DNA from: Perkinsus olseni | Taxonomy: Eukaryota > Perkinsozoa > Perkinsida > Perkinsidae | Length of the DNA stretch: 64,000 nt | NCBI GenBank assembly: GCA_013115135.1 | Contig: JABANP010000134.1 | Coordinates: 55,287-119,286 of the forward strand | Direction of reading: 5' to 3' | Part shown: positions 37,266-49,235 of the stretch, one piece after another | How the letters are laid out: each line of letters opens with the position of its first letter | How positions within the stretch are numbered: position 1 is the first letter of the stretch | Notes under the pieces: model-generated | The model's input: the letters and a program-made list of their open reading frames with translations, nothing else | Databases searched by the model: none | Told to the model about the DNA's origin: nothing | Position numbers and translations under genes: made by a program

Positions 37266-38167
37266 CCTAAAAGGCGTTACCAAACCGACCATCTACAGGA
37301 TGATGGAGAGAAATCTCAACTCCACCGAAGCCCTTCTGAGCCGATTCTGTCGCCACTGTCCCCACTGGGACTCATTCTTCCTCCAAGGAGAGCCACAGCA
37401 CGATACGAATACTGGAACAGCTCAACAGACCGAGTAGAAACGGTTTCCCGAGAGCTCCGGGAAAGCAGCCGATCACACGTAGTGGAGAGCATCAGACAAT
37501 GAGCTCGGATGAGGTTCTTCGCATACCCCATGAGAGCACTCAACGCGGGACTTACTCTGCGACTGTGCAGCACCTTCAGCTCGAGTCCTTGGAGTCCTTG
37601 GAGGTGTTCGACTCGGAGACCGTCCACCTATCAACATTCGTGACTGCTCTTACAAATCTATGCAAGGGAACCCGCGGCATTGCTGATCGCCATCGCTGTG
37701 ACATCAGTCCCCTCTCGCAGGGAGATACCCACGGTCGAGAGGCGGTATAGATTCGCGAAGGTCTCCTCCTAGGCGCCATGCCCAAACTCCCACACTGAAA
37801 GGTGGGCCAGGGGAAAGCACAGTAGATCCACCCGGTTTGAACGATCTATATGCCTCGCCGACGAGCCCTGGCTCATTCCGCCCATCGATCTCCCACCTCG
37901 TCAGCCGCCGTTAGGCCCAACTAGCTACGCAACACTGTCTGAGGGAGGGGACATCGAACACGAAGGTATATTCTGCTATGGGGCTGCATGAGCTAGCTGT
38001 TGGATCATCCCCCGCAGGAAATGCCCCTCTTTCTGAGCAGTGCATCTATCGCTAGCATCGAAGGATTAACGAGGACTATGGGGTAATACAGCGCCCCGTT
38101 CGAGGACTGAGACAGGGTCCATTCAGCCAACCCAATAACCGATCACAACTACAACGCAACGCCACCA
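37266..38167. other. Region upstream of kinesin-13, no clear gene
   Basis: About 900 bases with only short open frames. Part may hold the unresolved first exons of the kinesin-13 gene (minus strand, 37,300-37,620), but nothing there is recognisable. The remainder is the promoter side of the plus-strand gene that starts at 38,168. Confidence 0.3.
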
Positions 38168-38705
38168 ATGACCACAACCAGTGCCGCCGACTTCATCATC
38201 ACGTACATGCACGCTAACACACTGGCTTAGCGCGATAGGGGCTCCACAAAAACTAGCTACCCTATGTGAAGTAGCATCACCGGGGGCACTCAAAGGCTGC
38301 GCTACTGGTGGTACAAGCAAGAATACAACCAAAAAGGGACAACTGTACAACGCCGCCGCTGCCGCCGCCTTCACAGTCGTGTCGTGGCTGAGAGAAGACA
38401 AGTGTGCAAGGCAACGCGGGAACGGCTTCACTGCGGTCCCTCACCTGACAGCGTGGTATTGCTGCCGCCCTCGGCTGTTGCGGGTTGGCGGCTGCGGCAG
38501 CAGCAGCAGCCTTCATCATGAAGATTGGATGGAGTCTCTTCACCGAGGAGGCCGATGATGAAGATGACGCTTGCGAAGCCGAGCTGCTGAGAAGAATATG
38601 GATCAGCGACCGAACGAGCCCTGGTTGCAGAACCTCGCTGAGACGGTGGAGCCCGCGCTGGTTGACGACGCCGACACTTTGTTCCGGTATGGCGTGAAGG
38701 CCTGA
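38168..38705 (+). CDS. Hypothetical alanine-rich membrane-anchored protein
   Basis: Not recognised. The start MTTTSAADFIIT at 38168 is joined by a short intron to AIGAPQKLATLCEVASPG and KKGQLYNAAAAAAFTV. A second intron (gtgtcg to ctgacag) leads to RGIAAALGCCGLAAAAAAAF, an alanine-rich segment long enough to cross a membrane. An acidic stretch (TEEADDEDDACEAELL) follows. The end probably reads LQNLAETVEPALVDDADT and stops at 38705, but the last join is uncertain. The opposite strand is also open here. Confidence 0.4.
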
Positions 38706-38710
38706 CATAG

Positions 38711-39280
38711 ATGAGCGTCGGTATCCTGCCGCCAGAGCTTGCCCCCACCGCCTGGATCTTCCTGTCTATCGCTTCAATAGCGTCCTCTGGAGACACAACC
38801 GTTACTGGTAGCTGCACTCGACGAGGGCCTGCCAACGGGCTTGCTGCCACAGGATTCACGGAAGTTACGGTATTACTCCCTGGCTCAACCCTGGCGCTGC
38901 TGACCGAAGATGCCGACGACCCCACCGAGCCTATCAGAACAAGTGACCCGCATAGCGATAAGAGAGCGTCCCCTTCTAACCGTACCACAGGTGGACTCCT
39001 TGCCATCGCAGTACGACCGCACCTTGTCCCTCAACGTCAAGCGCTGAAAAAGAAGGGCACACTCAGAGTCAAGGGGAGCCCCGCCGCCCACCTTCCTCAT
39101 GACAGGTCGTATCAACCTCCTTGTTGTCTTGCGACGCTCCTGCTTCTGTTGCTGCTGCTGCAGATACCACAGCACGCCGGCGACGATGATTCCCAGGAGC
39201 ACCGCGCAAACCGCCCAACCTGCATAAGCCGACCACTACGTCCCGCGCCACGAAATTCCCCTACTTAGAAATATCAGATG
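38711..39280 (-). CDS. Possible single-pass membrane protein
   Basis: Low-confidence gene. After an acceptor-like cttatgcag the minus strand reads AVCAVLLGIIVAGVLWYL, a good transmembrane helix, followed by glutamines and a basic run (QQQQQKQERRKTTRRLIR). Another open frame below it is rich in Ser, Val and Pro (VTSVNPVAASPLAG) with AIEAIDRKIQAVGAS. The joins, start and stop are not resolved, and the plus strand is open over the same span. Confidence 0.3.
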
Positions 39281-39431
39281 CATGGAACTATCTGGGAAGC
39301 CTCCCTGCCTTATGGGAGCACTGAGGGCCACCTGCTGCGGAACAGCGACGCTACCGCCGGTAGCCGGGGGAAGGCCTCCACCGTACCTAAAAGAACCTTA
39401 AGTAAGCCCTAGATGATCCACTCGACTGAGC

Positions 39432-39632
39432 TTACTGTGCGAGAATGCCGTTGACTGTTTGCACGTAGCCCTTCATCGCCTCTTCTGTCTGAGCCCTCAG
39501 GACGTTCGCCCGAGCGTTGCCAGGAACGCTGCTGGCCGTATCGCCGACTCGTAGCGCCATCGGATTCCCACGGATGGCTTCCACGGGTACTGCGATGATA
39601 GAGGCCAACAGAAATATGACCAACGTGGTCAT
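39432..39632 (-). CDS. Small secreted-like protein, 66 residues
   Basis: Not recognised. The ATG at 39632 follows a strong pyrimidine tract and AG (acacatcag, two bases before the ATG), like other candidate spliced-leader acceptors. The product starts MTTLVIFLLASIIAVPVEA, a good signal peptide with a cleavage site near VEA. The mature part has RGNPMALRVGDTASS and ends KGYVQTVNGILAQ at 39432. It has no cysteines and no transmembrane segment in the mature part. Confidence 0.5.
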   Translation of the reverse strand: MTTLVIFLLASIIAVPVEAIRGNPMALRVGDTASSVPGNARANVLRAQTEEAMKGYVQTVNGILAQ

Positions 39633-40024
39633 AGCTGATGTGTTGAAAAAAGGGGGCCGGAAACTGATACAGCAGTGCAGCGAAGTTCGATTGCAGTTTC
39701 TGCGGCACGAGCGTGGACCAGTACGTCTACGGCACTGCGTTGTTAGAGGGTGCTGTGGCGTTGAAGGAAGGGGGCCGGAAACTGACACAGCGGTGCAATG
39801 GTCCAGACTATCGGAAAGATAGCCTCTAGCAGCGAACGACGTGGCGGGAGGCTCGATTGCAGGGTCCTCAATACCAGCGCAGACTAGTACATCTAGTGAC
39901 CTGCATTCTTGAAGAGAGCAGTGGCCGGCTCCCTCGCCCTGGGTACAGCTGAAGCCTTCACCAACAACACAAGCCAACGATCCCAACACCGCGCTGGTAA
40001 GGGACATGGTAAATGGCGTGATTC
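39633..40024. other. Gap with a duplicated acceptor-like segment
   Basis: No gene supported. It contains the second copy of a roughly 40-bp direct repeat whose first copy lies over the acceptor region of the small secreted-protein gene. Confidence 0.4.
39641..39800. repeat. Direct repeat of about 40 bp, two copies 118 bp apart
   Basis: Copy 1 (from 39641) and copy 2 (from 39759) share GTTGAA, then AGGGGGCCGGAAACTGA, then ACAGC and GTGCA with few mismatches. On the minus strand the repeat is a pyrimidine-rich block directly upstream of the small secreted-protein start. Confidence 0.7.
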
Positions 40025-43000
40025 TCAGGTGCTGTTGCTCCGTATTCTCTTCTCCACTATCTTCGACAGGACTGTTCTGACTAGTTTACTCCTCGCCGAC
40101 TCCGGCTCAATGCAGGCCTCTTCTGGAATGAGAAAACGGCAGCTGCGTCAAGTTTCGTGGCCAAGGTTGCTTACCATCTTCGTCTTCATCTTCAGATTCC
40201 TCAGCATCATCATCACTGTCGATATCTCCGAGAGTTGCAAGGAAGCCACCTATAACACCACCAGCGCGCTGTATCACCCAGTATGTCAGCCATGGCAGGT
40301 GAGCAGGCGATGCACGATGATGCTGTACCACTGCAAGCCTCACCCAAAGCGATCTCCTCGATCCGTTCATCCGACCATGGCGGTACTCGTCCGATACAGT
40401 CGAGCTGAGAAGTCGAGCCGTTAGATCATTCTTGACACCTTCCCGAGCCCCCTCGCCGTGCCTCGTACCCCAATGGAGACGCCACGGAAGCCGAGAGGAA
40501 ACCAGCCTACTGAACTCTCACAGTCGACCCTTACCAAATTGACTTGAGCTCCGGGAACATCTCCGCCTCGGGTCCAGAAGTACTTCCAGAAAAAACCGAG
40601 AAACTCCTCCAGCGTGACCGATCCCGAATCGTCCGCGTCCAGCATTTTCCAGAACTCCTGAGGGTGCGAAAGGCCTCACAACTAGTAACCAAGGGAACTC
40701 CTCGAGAATAAAAATCCTTTCCCAGTGCGGGTGACCGAACCACATCAGAATTAGGAATCACCTCGAGCCTTTTCTGAGATAGATCGTACTTCTCCTTAGC
40801 CCCCAATATGTTACGAACGATACTGTGAAACTCCTCCTGCACAGGATCACAGCCGTCACGCCATGATCGACAACAGCCAGGTGGAGTACTGACCTTTTCG
40901 ATCGCGCCCCGAGGCATCTACGTCATATCTATCAAACTCCTGCTTGATCTTCTCCACGTCCAGAATGCTCATCCCGTAGCGCTGATGAGCAAACCCACTC
41001 TCACGTTCGCACCACCGGGAGAGGTTAAGTTGGGACAAAAAAGCGAGGCTAGGGAGCTACAGAGGTCCAGACCTATACTGTATCGGGCGGATACCAAATC
41101 TGCCTTCCTAGCCGGAGATGACTGCACCCTTCCGTCCCCACCTTAGCCAGCTGCCTCAGTCGGCTCTCCTCCTCAGTGGCGATGTGCATGAAAATCGTCG
41201 GGAGCATGTCCAAGGTAGGGTGCACATCACCACCGTGAGAGCTGCAGAAAACAGGTCCGTCCACCCACGACTACGCGAATGCTCCCGCCATCACTACATC
41301 AGGCCAGACGCCCGAATCGGCATCCTCGGTCTCCGCACTACACGGATGTCTTCAATCGAAGACTTAGAGCTGCCGGTCTCCGACTTCTCGCTCTCCGCCT
41401 TTTCCTCCTCCTCCGCCTCCTCTGCCTCCTCGTCAGCGGTAACTGCCAGAAATCCAAACTCACCGGGCGGCCGACCACTCCTCACTTAACCCAGACCAAA
41501 GCGACTGAAGAATCCCCTTCGAAAACGGACGCTTTACTGCACGCACGATGTCGATGATTCGTCCGCCCAGAGCCCTTGCCACTACGTTTGCTGACGTGCT
41601 CTGGCTGCAGAGACCTGCTGCGTAACAGGTCCGCGGGATGGCTGTGATTGAAGTCCATTGGCAGCTCGATAGACACGCTCTTCTTGCACAGAATGGTCTG
41701 CCTGAACAAGAGATTATCAAAACAGGCGGAATTGCGTTCGCAAGAATGCACGTTATGTGCGGTCTGTCTGGGGCCCTTCGAGAAACGGTGTCATCCACGA
41801 AAACCAAGCGCTGGCAGTAGTAGCTTGTTACGACAATTGGCAGCGGCTTGATGGGCCAAAAGGGACATGCAAGACATCCGTTATTACCTGGATCCTTGCC
41901 GTGAGAACAACTGGAAGAGGTGGGCATTTGCTTTTGCAGCCGCCTCCTCGGCTTCCCTGAGAGGGCCAAACATGCAGTGACGAGAGAGAAGTCCCAGCAT
42001 ACAACTCAGAATAGGTAAAACCGCGCACGCGTCCGCTCTCGGAACGAAATACCGATGGATTCCCACGACGGCCGTCAGGAGGGTATGCTTGACTCACCTC
42101 GCTTCAATCTCGCGTTGACGCTTCAACCAAACCTCGAACGAAGTGGTCTTTCCCTCGACGCTGGCCCATCTTGACGAGGTCTGGCCGGCCTGCGAGAACA
42201 CCTATACTGTGTCTTCAACGGGTAACTCTAACCTGCGGCAATTCGCGTGAGTCGGAACTGGTCTCGTTTCCTGCGTGGCGACCCTGAGACGGGTGGTTGA
42301 AGCAACACGAACTGCCGAACACCCTCTTACTGATCGCCTTGTTGCCCTCTCTTTTACGCTCCGCTGTGTCCTTCGGTGTGCGAGGGATGGTCGGTTTCAA
42401 CGGACCGATAAAGTCGCGGGGAGACCTAGAAAAGCGCCTCCCTAGCACGCAAGGCGGCCCAAACGTTACTTCATGCCATCTCCGTCGATCTCTTCCCCTT
42501 GTTCTCTCGCAGTCCTCGAGTAGATTACGACCGAGCCTCAGCCTGCCAGTCGGAGAGGAATCCGAGAGATCAATCCAACGCAAGCATGACCTACCTAGGC
42601 GAGGCTATTGAGCGACGGAATGGGTCCCCCTTGCCAAAGGAAGAACTTTTCCACCATCGCGGCGTCCTGACAACAGAAGACGATACCCTAAGTTGCAGGA
42701 TATCCGTGATGGGAGCGAGGAATCCAGTGAGCCTACCCCACAGCAACGGATGCCACTTCCTCAGGCGGCAAGGGCCTGGCTAGCTCTCGTAGCAGCTTCT
42801 TGATGCTCTTCTTATTTTGAGCTAATTGGCTCTTGTGGAAATGCATTTGCTCGGCGTAACTGCGTCGGAGATCGTTACGTACGACTAGCAACAGGGACGC
42901 TCTGACCTATCGCTAACGTCATCGCCCTTCCGAGGGACGCCCAGGGCGAAGTACTTCTCGTGTTCGCTGACCATCGACTCGCTTGCCCGCGTCGCTGCCG

Positions 43001-43050
43001 TCTCGGCCCGATGGACCGTCAACTGTTCATACCTGGACGATTATCCACTC
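40025..43050 (-). CDS. Long EF-hand protein of alveolate type (5' end open)
   Basis: Multi-exon protein whose C-terminal part has a paired EF-hand seen in many dinoflagellate and Perkinsus proteins: YGMSILDVEKIKQEFDRYDV, EFHSIVRNILGAKEKYDL, FWKMLDADDSGSVTLEEF and LGFFWKYF. The second hand (DADDSGSVTLEE) is complete; the first (RYDVDASG) is cut by an intron. After it, an intron (AATTTG then gtaagg) joins NDLTARLLSSTV and MNGSRRSLW, then RAGGVIGGFLATL, an acidic run (DSDDDAEESEDEDED) and a basic end that stops at 40025. Upstream exons include EEAAAKANAHLFQLF, ELPMDFNHSHPADLL, KPTIPRTPKDTAER, YAEQMHFHKSQLAQNK and HEKYFALGVPRKGDD. The start lies above 43,050 and was not found. No enzyme domain is recognised. 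Confidence 0.6.
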
Positions 43051-43744
43051 TGAGTTCCGGTCACATCAGCATGGAGTAACCCGAGCAACTTGGATATTAC
43101 ATCATTTCCGGTGTCCTCTTGACTCCTATCAAGTCGGCCAGCTCGAAGGCATGCAACAACCTCTCCTGCGGTCCTTGCTCGGGCGACGGCGAGGAGATTG
43201 TTACAAAAGAGGCCACTGCTCGGCAAAAAAAGGTATAAGGACAAGCTCAAAATTCCAGTCTTTCGGCGGCGGCCATGCGACACTCCGACGGTACGAGAAG
43301 AGACGAGTCGTGGACCAGCCACCACAAGGCCTGCCCACGGAATGATCGGTGAGTACGTGCGGTTCACCATGCGGCGTGGCAGGGCGACCCGAGGTGGCAC
43401 AATGAATGCAGCTGGGAGTAGTACTGCCTTGGACGCAGTTACATCAAAGCTAGGGATAGCGAAAGTGGCAGATGCGAGGGGTTTGAGACTCGGGAGTAAA
43501 TCCTCCAAGGGCTTCGCGTTGTTATTGCAAATTGCACAAACATCCGAGGTCCAAGGTTCGAGCCCCCTCACCGCATTTTTCCACGAGAAAATCATGAAAG
43601 AGCGCCCTTGGCATCTGTTTTAGCACTGCTCTGAGCTTGGCTATCGAGAGAGGCAGTCATACTGGGGATCCTAGAACGAGCCGGTCCATTTGAGCGAGTC
43701 TACTTCGATGGGTTTTTGAATTCATCCCTTCAGTAGAGTCCTTC
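43051..43744. other. Gap before the plus-strand family copies
   Basis: About 700 bases. It may contain first exons of the EF-hand gene on the minus strand. The plus strand is also open (43,198-43,620), with no motif I recognise. Confidence 0.3.
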
Positions 43745-44975
43745 ATGCCTGCAGCGCGGCTCTGGTTGTACTCGGTGACCCTCTTCAATACGTTGCGGTG
43801 GCTGCCCGCTCTCACAAGCGGGAATGAGCGGATGGATGCCATCCGCGATATACTTCGGAAAAGATATCAGCGTCTGGGCGAAAACCGCAATGCCTACGCC
43901 CAGCTAATGGCAGAGAGCCGAGGAGACGAAAACGATGATGAAGCTCGGTTTCCGCCACCTGGTCTGTATGAGAACAAAACCTTGGGGATAGTGGTGAAGA
44001 ATCACGGCATTCACGAATGTACCTTCACGTTCGTCTTCGGTAAATATTCCTCCATCGTACTCCCCTATTCGCGCATGACCCCGAGCATAAAGGGGCGAAC
44101 GTACAACTGCTTCATCCCTGCTGGAGAGCAGAAAGTTCACAAGCCTGGCCAAGCGCTCCGGAATTTACTTGACATTGTTTGGCGGCCATTGGAACCATCA
44201 GATATAATGCTGTGCCACTCTGTCGAGGGAGAAGTTTTGATGGTGTCTCCCAACGGACTGCTCACCTTAAGTTGGATGCCGTTGCCCTCACAGGGAAGAG
44301 CCCCAAATGAGGGCCAACCGGCGGAAGTTGGAGCTGAACATGAGAGAGGCAACGGAAACGGCCGAGTGGAGCGGGGCCGGGACGAAGACACCGAAGGCGG
44401 CGAGAAGCAGTCCACGGGATTCTTCTGGTGTTTCGCTTGGTCGGGTTAAAAAAGCCAAGAAGTCTGACCCAGGGCGATTGGACGGAGGGTCGAAGGCGCC
44501 AAGGGTCACTCGTCGTAAAAAGGCCACAGTCCGGAAGAAGCGAAGCTCTAAGCGCCACAATGCGAACGATTATAACGACGTCCTAGCAACAGCGGCTGCA
44601 TCCGCTGGCATCACTAGCGAAGATATCGACGAGGAAGAAGCAGGCGGAAGTGCTCCGTCTAATGCCGTAGGAGACAGAACAATGAACAGCGCGAGACCCA
44701 GGCATCATCCGAGAGAGCAGGAACGGGCTGGCTCCTTCGATTCTGCCTATCATTATGATGTGGATCGCTCGAACCTCGCTCACACCTATGAGATGGAGGT
44801 GGCTCTGCCACCGAGAACAGGAGGAAATGGCGGCGACGAGCGCCGGCACGACCGCGGATTTCCTGATGGCTCTTCCTGGGATGAAGAGTCGTCTGTCGGC
44901 GATCTAACAGAGGTGTTCGAGGACCCAACCTGGGAGTATCTTAGCCGAATTTACAGGGTTAACCAATGGGCCTGA
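43745..44975 (+). pseudogene. Family member with a single frame change (copy 5)
   Basis: Starts MPAARLWLYSVTLF at 43745, a signal-peptide-like segment, with NRNAYAQL at the position of the HSYAK motif. One conserved domain follows: FPPPGLYENKTLGIVVKN, ECTFTF, LPYSRM, NCFIPAGEQKVH, DIMLCHSVEG and SPNGLLTL. Between about 44,310 and 44,440 the reading frame changes. The second half has a very basic stretch (RVTRRKKATVRKKRSSKR), NDYNDVLATAAASAGIT, SEDIDEE and the tail DLTEVFEDPTWEYLSRIY, ending at 44975. If the shift is a sequencing error this is an intact protein of about 390 residues. All other family landmarks are conserved. Confidence 0.6.
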
Positions 44976-45574
44976 CGCTGACTGTTTATCATACCAGGAC
45001 CATCACGACTCAGTCTTCGAAATTCGTATTCAATGAGGTGTTCAGATGTGGCGTAGCTGGGCTTGTGTTAACGTTGTGAATATGGCGACAGCGCTGGGTG
45101 AGCGGTGATTATTATGACGTTCTGGAACGGGTTAATCACGCAGGTCTTACTGCCCACCCTGACCCACGGTTGATAATTCATGTGCACCATCTCGTTGTGG
45201 GCGGAAGTAGCGCTTTTGAGCCCACGAGTTGCAGCAAGATGTTCGGGAATAACTACCCGATGCGTTCGCAGTGCCCAATGGCGATCCATGACCACCAAGG
45301 GAGGCATCATTTCTTCGAGCATCGCATTTCCACCATGTCGTGTTCGGGCAGGGTCCCTGTGATGCGCCATGACGAGACAGAGACGGTTCTTTTGACACCA
45401 CCGTCTCGATCGGAGGCGCCTACTGGTTGCTGGATTATTTCGTTCGAAGACTCGTGGAAAAATCATCCCGCCTCGCCGAGTCCACAGCCCGAGAGGGACG
45501 AGGGTCCTGACGCAGTGGGTTCGGACAACGACGTGTTTTCAGTTCTCGAGCTCCGCCATTTTGGATTGTCCGTC
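44976..45574. other. Spacer between plus-strand family copies
   Basis: 600 bases with no supported gene. An open plus frame (from 45,098) runs into the signal-peptide start of the next copy but shows no family motif before it. It should contain the promoter of copy 6. Confidence 0.35.
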
Positions 45575-47288
45575 ATGTTCGCGTCAAGGCTATGGGCTGT
45601 ACTCTGCGGTTCTCTCCAACCTGGCATGTCTATCGTACGCCCTCAAGAGTGCGAAGAATGAACGGCAGAGCATATGGGAGATCCCGCGCAGGTCTCGAGT
45701 GGAAAGCGAACACTCGTATGCCAAACCGGCGATGGCGAACCCCGGCCCTGGTTTCCCTCCTTCTGGTTTGTACAAAAACGTAGCATTTGGGGTGGCAGTG
45801 AGGATAGAACGGCCTGAGAAGTGTACTTTCACATTCCAGGCTGAGAAGGGTTCCCTGTTCACCCCTCCCTATTCTAGTATGATCTTGCACAGTGCAAGCC
45901 CAATGGTCAACTGCTACATCCCTGCCGAGAATAACGAAATGCACCACCTTGGGAATCGGGTCCGGGAAATGCTGGGTCTCGGAGAGGGAAACCCCTTAGA
46001 ACCTTCCGACATAAAGCTTTGTCATTCTGTGCAAAGTAACAACACTTACATGGTACTCCCTATCGGGGTCGTTCCCTTGGTCCGAGAATCGCTGACTCCG
46101 AGGAGAATAGAAGAGGGTGACACCCGGCTACCTGGAAGAGCCCAGGCGTCAGGTGGCAATCTAGTGGGCCATCCTATCAGCTGGAGTAGTACACCACGGA
46201 CCGCGAGAGGCAAAAGGAAGCTACATGAAACTACGTTGAAGCGAGCCCTAACACTGGAACAGCCTCAGCAACGGTCAGAAGGGTCCGACGTCTCCCGAGG
46301 CGATGCTGTGGCTGGCTTCCCACCGGCTGGTATGTACGCGAACGAGAGCTTTGGCATAGCGGTGGAGATCAAGGGGATTGACGATTGTACTTTAGCATTC
46401 AATGCTTTTGAGCTTACACTTCCATACTCGAGCATGGTCTTGGACGAAGCGGAAGGCACATTTGGCTGTTACATCCCCAATGGAGACGAGGAGGTCTACT
46501 ACCTCGGCAGGGCGCTCCGGAACAAGATCGGTCTCAAGTGGCGGGAACCTTTAAAGCCTTCCAATGTGAGATTATGCCATTCTGTTGAAGACGGGAGAAC
46601 TTGGATGGAGTTCCCTAGCGGACCCGTCCCCTTGGAAAGACGGAAGTCGCTACCCTCATTGAGAAGTGAAGGAATTGGGATTCAACAACCACCAGATGCT
46701 AAACTTCGTGCAACTGGGAAAGAGGTCGCCCGAACCGTCAGGCCGAGGAGTCCATCACAGACCGACTTGGAAGACCGAAAGCGTGTGAAAAGAGCGCTTG
46801 ATGATTGTCGTGAGACTGTGCTGGGGCGAGCCGAAATGAAAGAGCCGCCTCGGCAACGGCCAGGAGGGACTGAGGTTCCCCGCGAAACAGCAGCCCATGG
46901 CAGTGTGCGGCGTCCTGAGCTCAGTTATATGGGCTACGCTACGGGCAACCCTCTGGACATCCTTGCAACAGTAGCGCTGTCGGAAGCTACCACTGCAGAA
47001 AACTACAAGAGAGTCCCCTTCCACGCCGAGGGGATGGAGGATCAGCCCATCCCGGGGCCATCTGTTGGATTAACTGCATGGCCTGTGCACCCCAATCCTG
47101 CAATGGCACCTCACGAAGCGCCTACCGGTGTACCTTCTACGAAACCTGTCGCTACCAGTACTGCCCGGGAGGAGGTGGGAGGAGTAGTTAAGAGAAGGCA
47201 TTCTCCGAAGTCTGCTAGGACAGAGGGATGGCGGGACAAAAACAAAATGGAGACTCACCTTAACGGGCAACACCATCTACAGCAATAG
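45575..47288 (+). pseudogene. Two-domain family member, frameshift in signal peptide (copy 6)
   Basis: The ATG at 45575 starts MFASRLWAVLCGSL, the family signal-peptide pattern, but the rest of the protein (LACLSYALKSAKNERQ onward) is in another frame, so a one-base change near 45,620 separates them. From there a single open frame runs to 47288. It has EHSYAKPA, domain 1 (FPPSGLYKNVAFGVAV, KCTFTF, CYIPAENNEMHHLG, DIKLCHSVQ) and domain 2 (FPPAGMYANESFGIAVEI, CYIPNGDEEVYYLG, NVRLCHSVE, FPSGPVPL). DRKRVKRALDD and MGYATGNPLDILA follow. From domain 2 on it is nearly identical to copy 1 until about 47,180, where it ends early and lacks the FEDP tail. The nearest in-frame ATG after the shift would give a product without a signal peptide. 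Confidence 0.65.
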
Positions 47289-47715
47289 CCTCAGCGCTCA
47301 TGGGATGAATTTACTGTTATTCTCACGATGAAGTTGTACTTGCCATGCTTAGAAGTGGGACATCTCGCGTTGCGTTCACAGTCTAACAATGTTCATGGGG
47401 GACGAGAAAGCCGGGCGTATGTTCAGCTCGATGCCTCCAGCACCGCTCCTACCCAATTAACAGACACCAACAGAATCCTTGAAAGGGTAGAAACAACATT
47501 CACATGAACGGGAAGATCTCAAGTTATACATCAGCCCAGGCCCACTTCGCCATGCACACCTTAGAAACTTCGGTAATGACACACCGGATGAGCAGTGAAT
47601 GAGCGCACCTGTTGTGGGGACATGTGCCAGAGCATTGACCTGTTCTTGAGAAGATATATGGTAGTCAGGTACAACCTAGGATCAGGGACTGCGGCATGAT
47701 AGCTGTCGAACGCGC
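47289..47715. other. Gap after the family copies
   Basis: No gene supported. Short open frames only; holds the 3' ends of copy 6 (+) and of the hypothetical gene that follows (-). Confidence 0.35.
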
Positions 47716-48890
47716 TCACCGCCGCTTCTCGAGCGCAGTCAAATCGTGAGCTCCAGTGAACACAGTTTTCCATACACTGTGATAGAACATGCCCAGCCTC
47801 ATGGCTAGAGGGACGTGGTCACTGTAAGTCTCCGGGCCAACCTCCAGGGTCCCTGCTACAGACACCGGTAGCTCCTGAGCAGCCCGAGACGTATGAGACA
47901 TAAAACAGAGGTGGCCGCCGGCTACCTCTGGGGAGTTCTCAGGCGTCGGATGGATCCCTTCAAAGTTTCGAGGTAAGGCAAAAGAAGCCTCGTCCAGTGT
48001 TTGCGACATGCCCACCAGTAGACGCTCCATCCGCTACACACAAGTAAGCGGTTTCCGCTATCCCCACAGGGAAGCCGAGCATGCCCACATGAGTCTCCAT
48101 CCCAACACTCGGTGTCGGCACCCCAGCCATGCGTATCCATTGGTCAAGGAGCATGTACTGCCACTCTAGGAGGTCGTCTGTGAGGGAGGAAGTGTCGGAT
48201 GGTCAAGCTCGGGTCGAATTACTCGCCAGCCAATTGTCGAATGGGTAGCCGTCTACCGATACTCTTTGGAACAACAGCCATAGGTTCAGACCAGTCCAGT
48301 AGGCCAGAGGGATGATCTTGCAGTACTCCCCATCGTCCGGTACCTGCTCTCAGCATGAGAACAGCCGCAAAGGGGTGCCGGGTAGGAGTCCCTGCTGCTG
48401 TTACGTCCTTCCAGTGGAGAGTCTTCTGTATCTTGATCTTCCGATCCAAGGTACTGGGGAAGCCAAGTTTGGGAAATTCAACTCGGTCGTATACCCGCTG
48501 GACTAGTCCGTTAACAATCGTCGAAGAAAGCCGCGCCCTCTGCAAGCAGCGCATCATCCACTGAGGCAGATGAGCACCAGTAAAATTTCACGAACCGCCA
48601 CCCCGCGCAGCGAGCATACGAAAACTCCGTCGTGCAGCTCCGGCTCTGGCAACTCTCGGAGCTCCTCCTCGCTGAACCGTATCCGTTCATCGGCCAGAAT
48701 GGTGCGGCCGGCAGCCAGAATGACAGGCACCTCCTCCACCGGGTAGTCAATTTGAGCGTCGAACGCTCGAACTCCGGACCTCGTGAACCTGGATGAGAAA
48801 TAGTGACCGAGCAAGGTGGTAATGTCGATCCGTGAAAAGGCACACAAAGCCTAGCCCAGCATCCGGAGTCGTGACCGGGGCGGACGTTCA
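47716..48890 (-). CDS. Hypothetical multi-exon protein
   Basis: Not recognised. Coding-quality blocks on the minus strand read, in order, TTLLGHYFSSRFTRSGVR, YPVEEVPVILAAGRTI, SEEELRELPEPELHDGVF; then VYDRVEFPKLGFPSTLD, FAAVLMLRAGTGRWGVL and HPSGLLDWSEPMAVV; then DQWIRMAGVPTPSVGMET, GMLGFPVGIAETAYLC; and a last exon RNFEGIHPTPENSPEVAG, YSDHVPLAMRLGMFYH, stopping at 47716. The blocks lie in different frames and are separated by GT-AG-like sites. The start lies at or above 48,890. No signal peptide or membrane segment stands out. The blocks look like one soluble globular protein. Confidence 0.45.
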
Positions 48891-49235
48891 CTCACACCCT
48901 ATGTGTGCTCGGGAGGGGAGGTTCTCCTAGATCTCGATAATGCTTCTCTTCAGTAGTGGCGGCCGAGGAGAAACACCGGCGCGGTAGTCCACAAGCCGGG
49001 ATGAGGCGAACTGTGACCTTCCGCAAGTGTCGCGGTGTTAGCATGCAGGCAAATGCTGCACGAGAGTATTTCACTCAGTTGAGCTGCAAACGACCACAAC
49101 GAGAGCGCGACTTGGAGGGGACGCCCGAGCAAGTGCGAATCTTCCTCTCCGAACTTACTAACACAAGCCAGGTAGAGCAAAGGGAATGAAACACATAATA
49201 CAAATGGTCGCTGGCAGCGCGATGCTTTATATTCA

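Noticed and set aside
38428..39006. A 192-codon minus-strand gene across 38.4-39.0 kb
   Set aside because: The lower half overlaps plus-strand blocks with better splice structure, and the reading has biased composition typical of a shadow frame; only the membrane segment above it was kept, at low confidence.
40025..40370. A separate small acidic protein starting MNGSRRSLW
   Set aside because: An in-frame intron joins it to the EF-hand exon above, so it is better explained as the C-terminus of that gene.
43520..43575. T-arm-like sequence (AAGGTTCGAGCCCC) suggesting a second tRNA
   Set aside because: No matching acceptor strand, D-arm or anticodon stem could be found upstream; the T-stem itself does not pair well.
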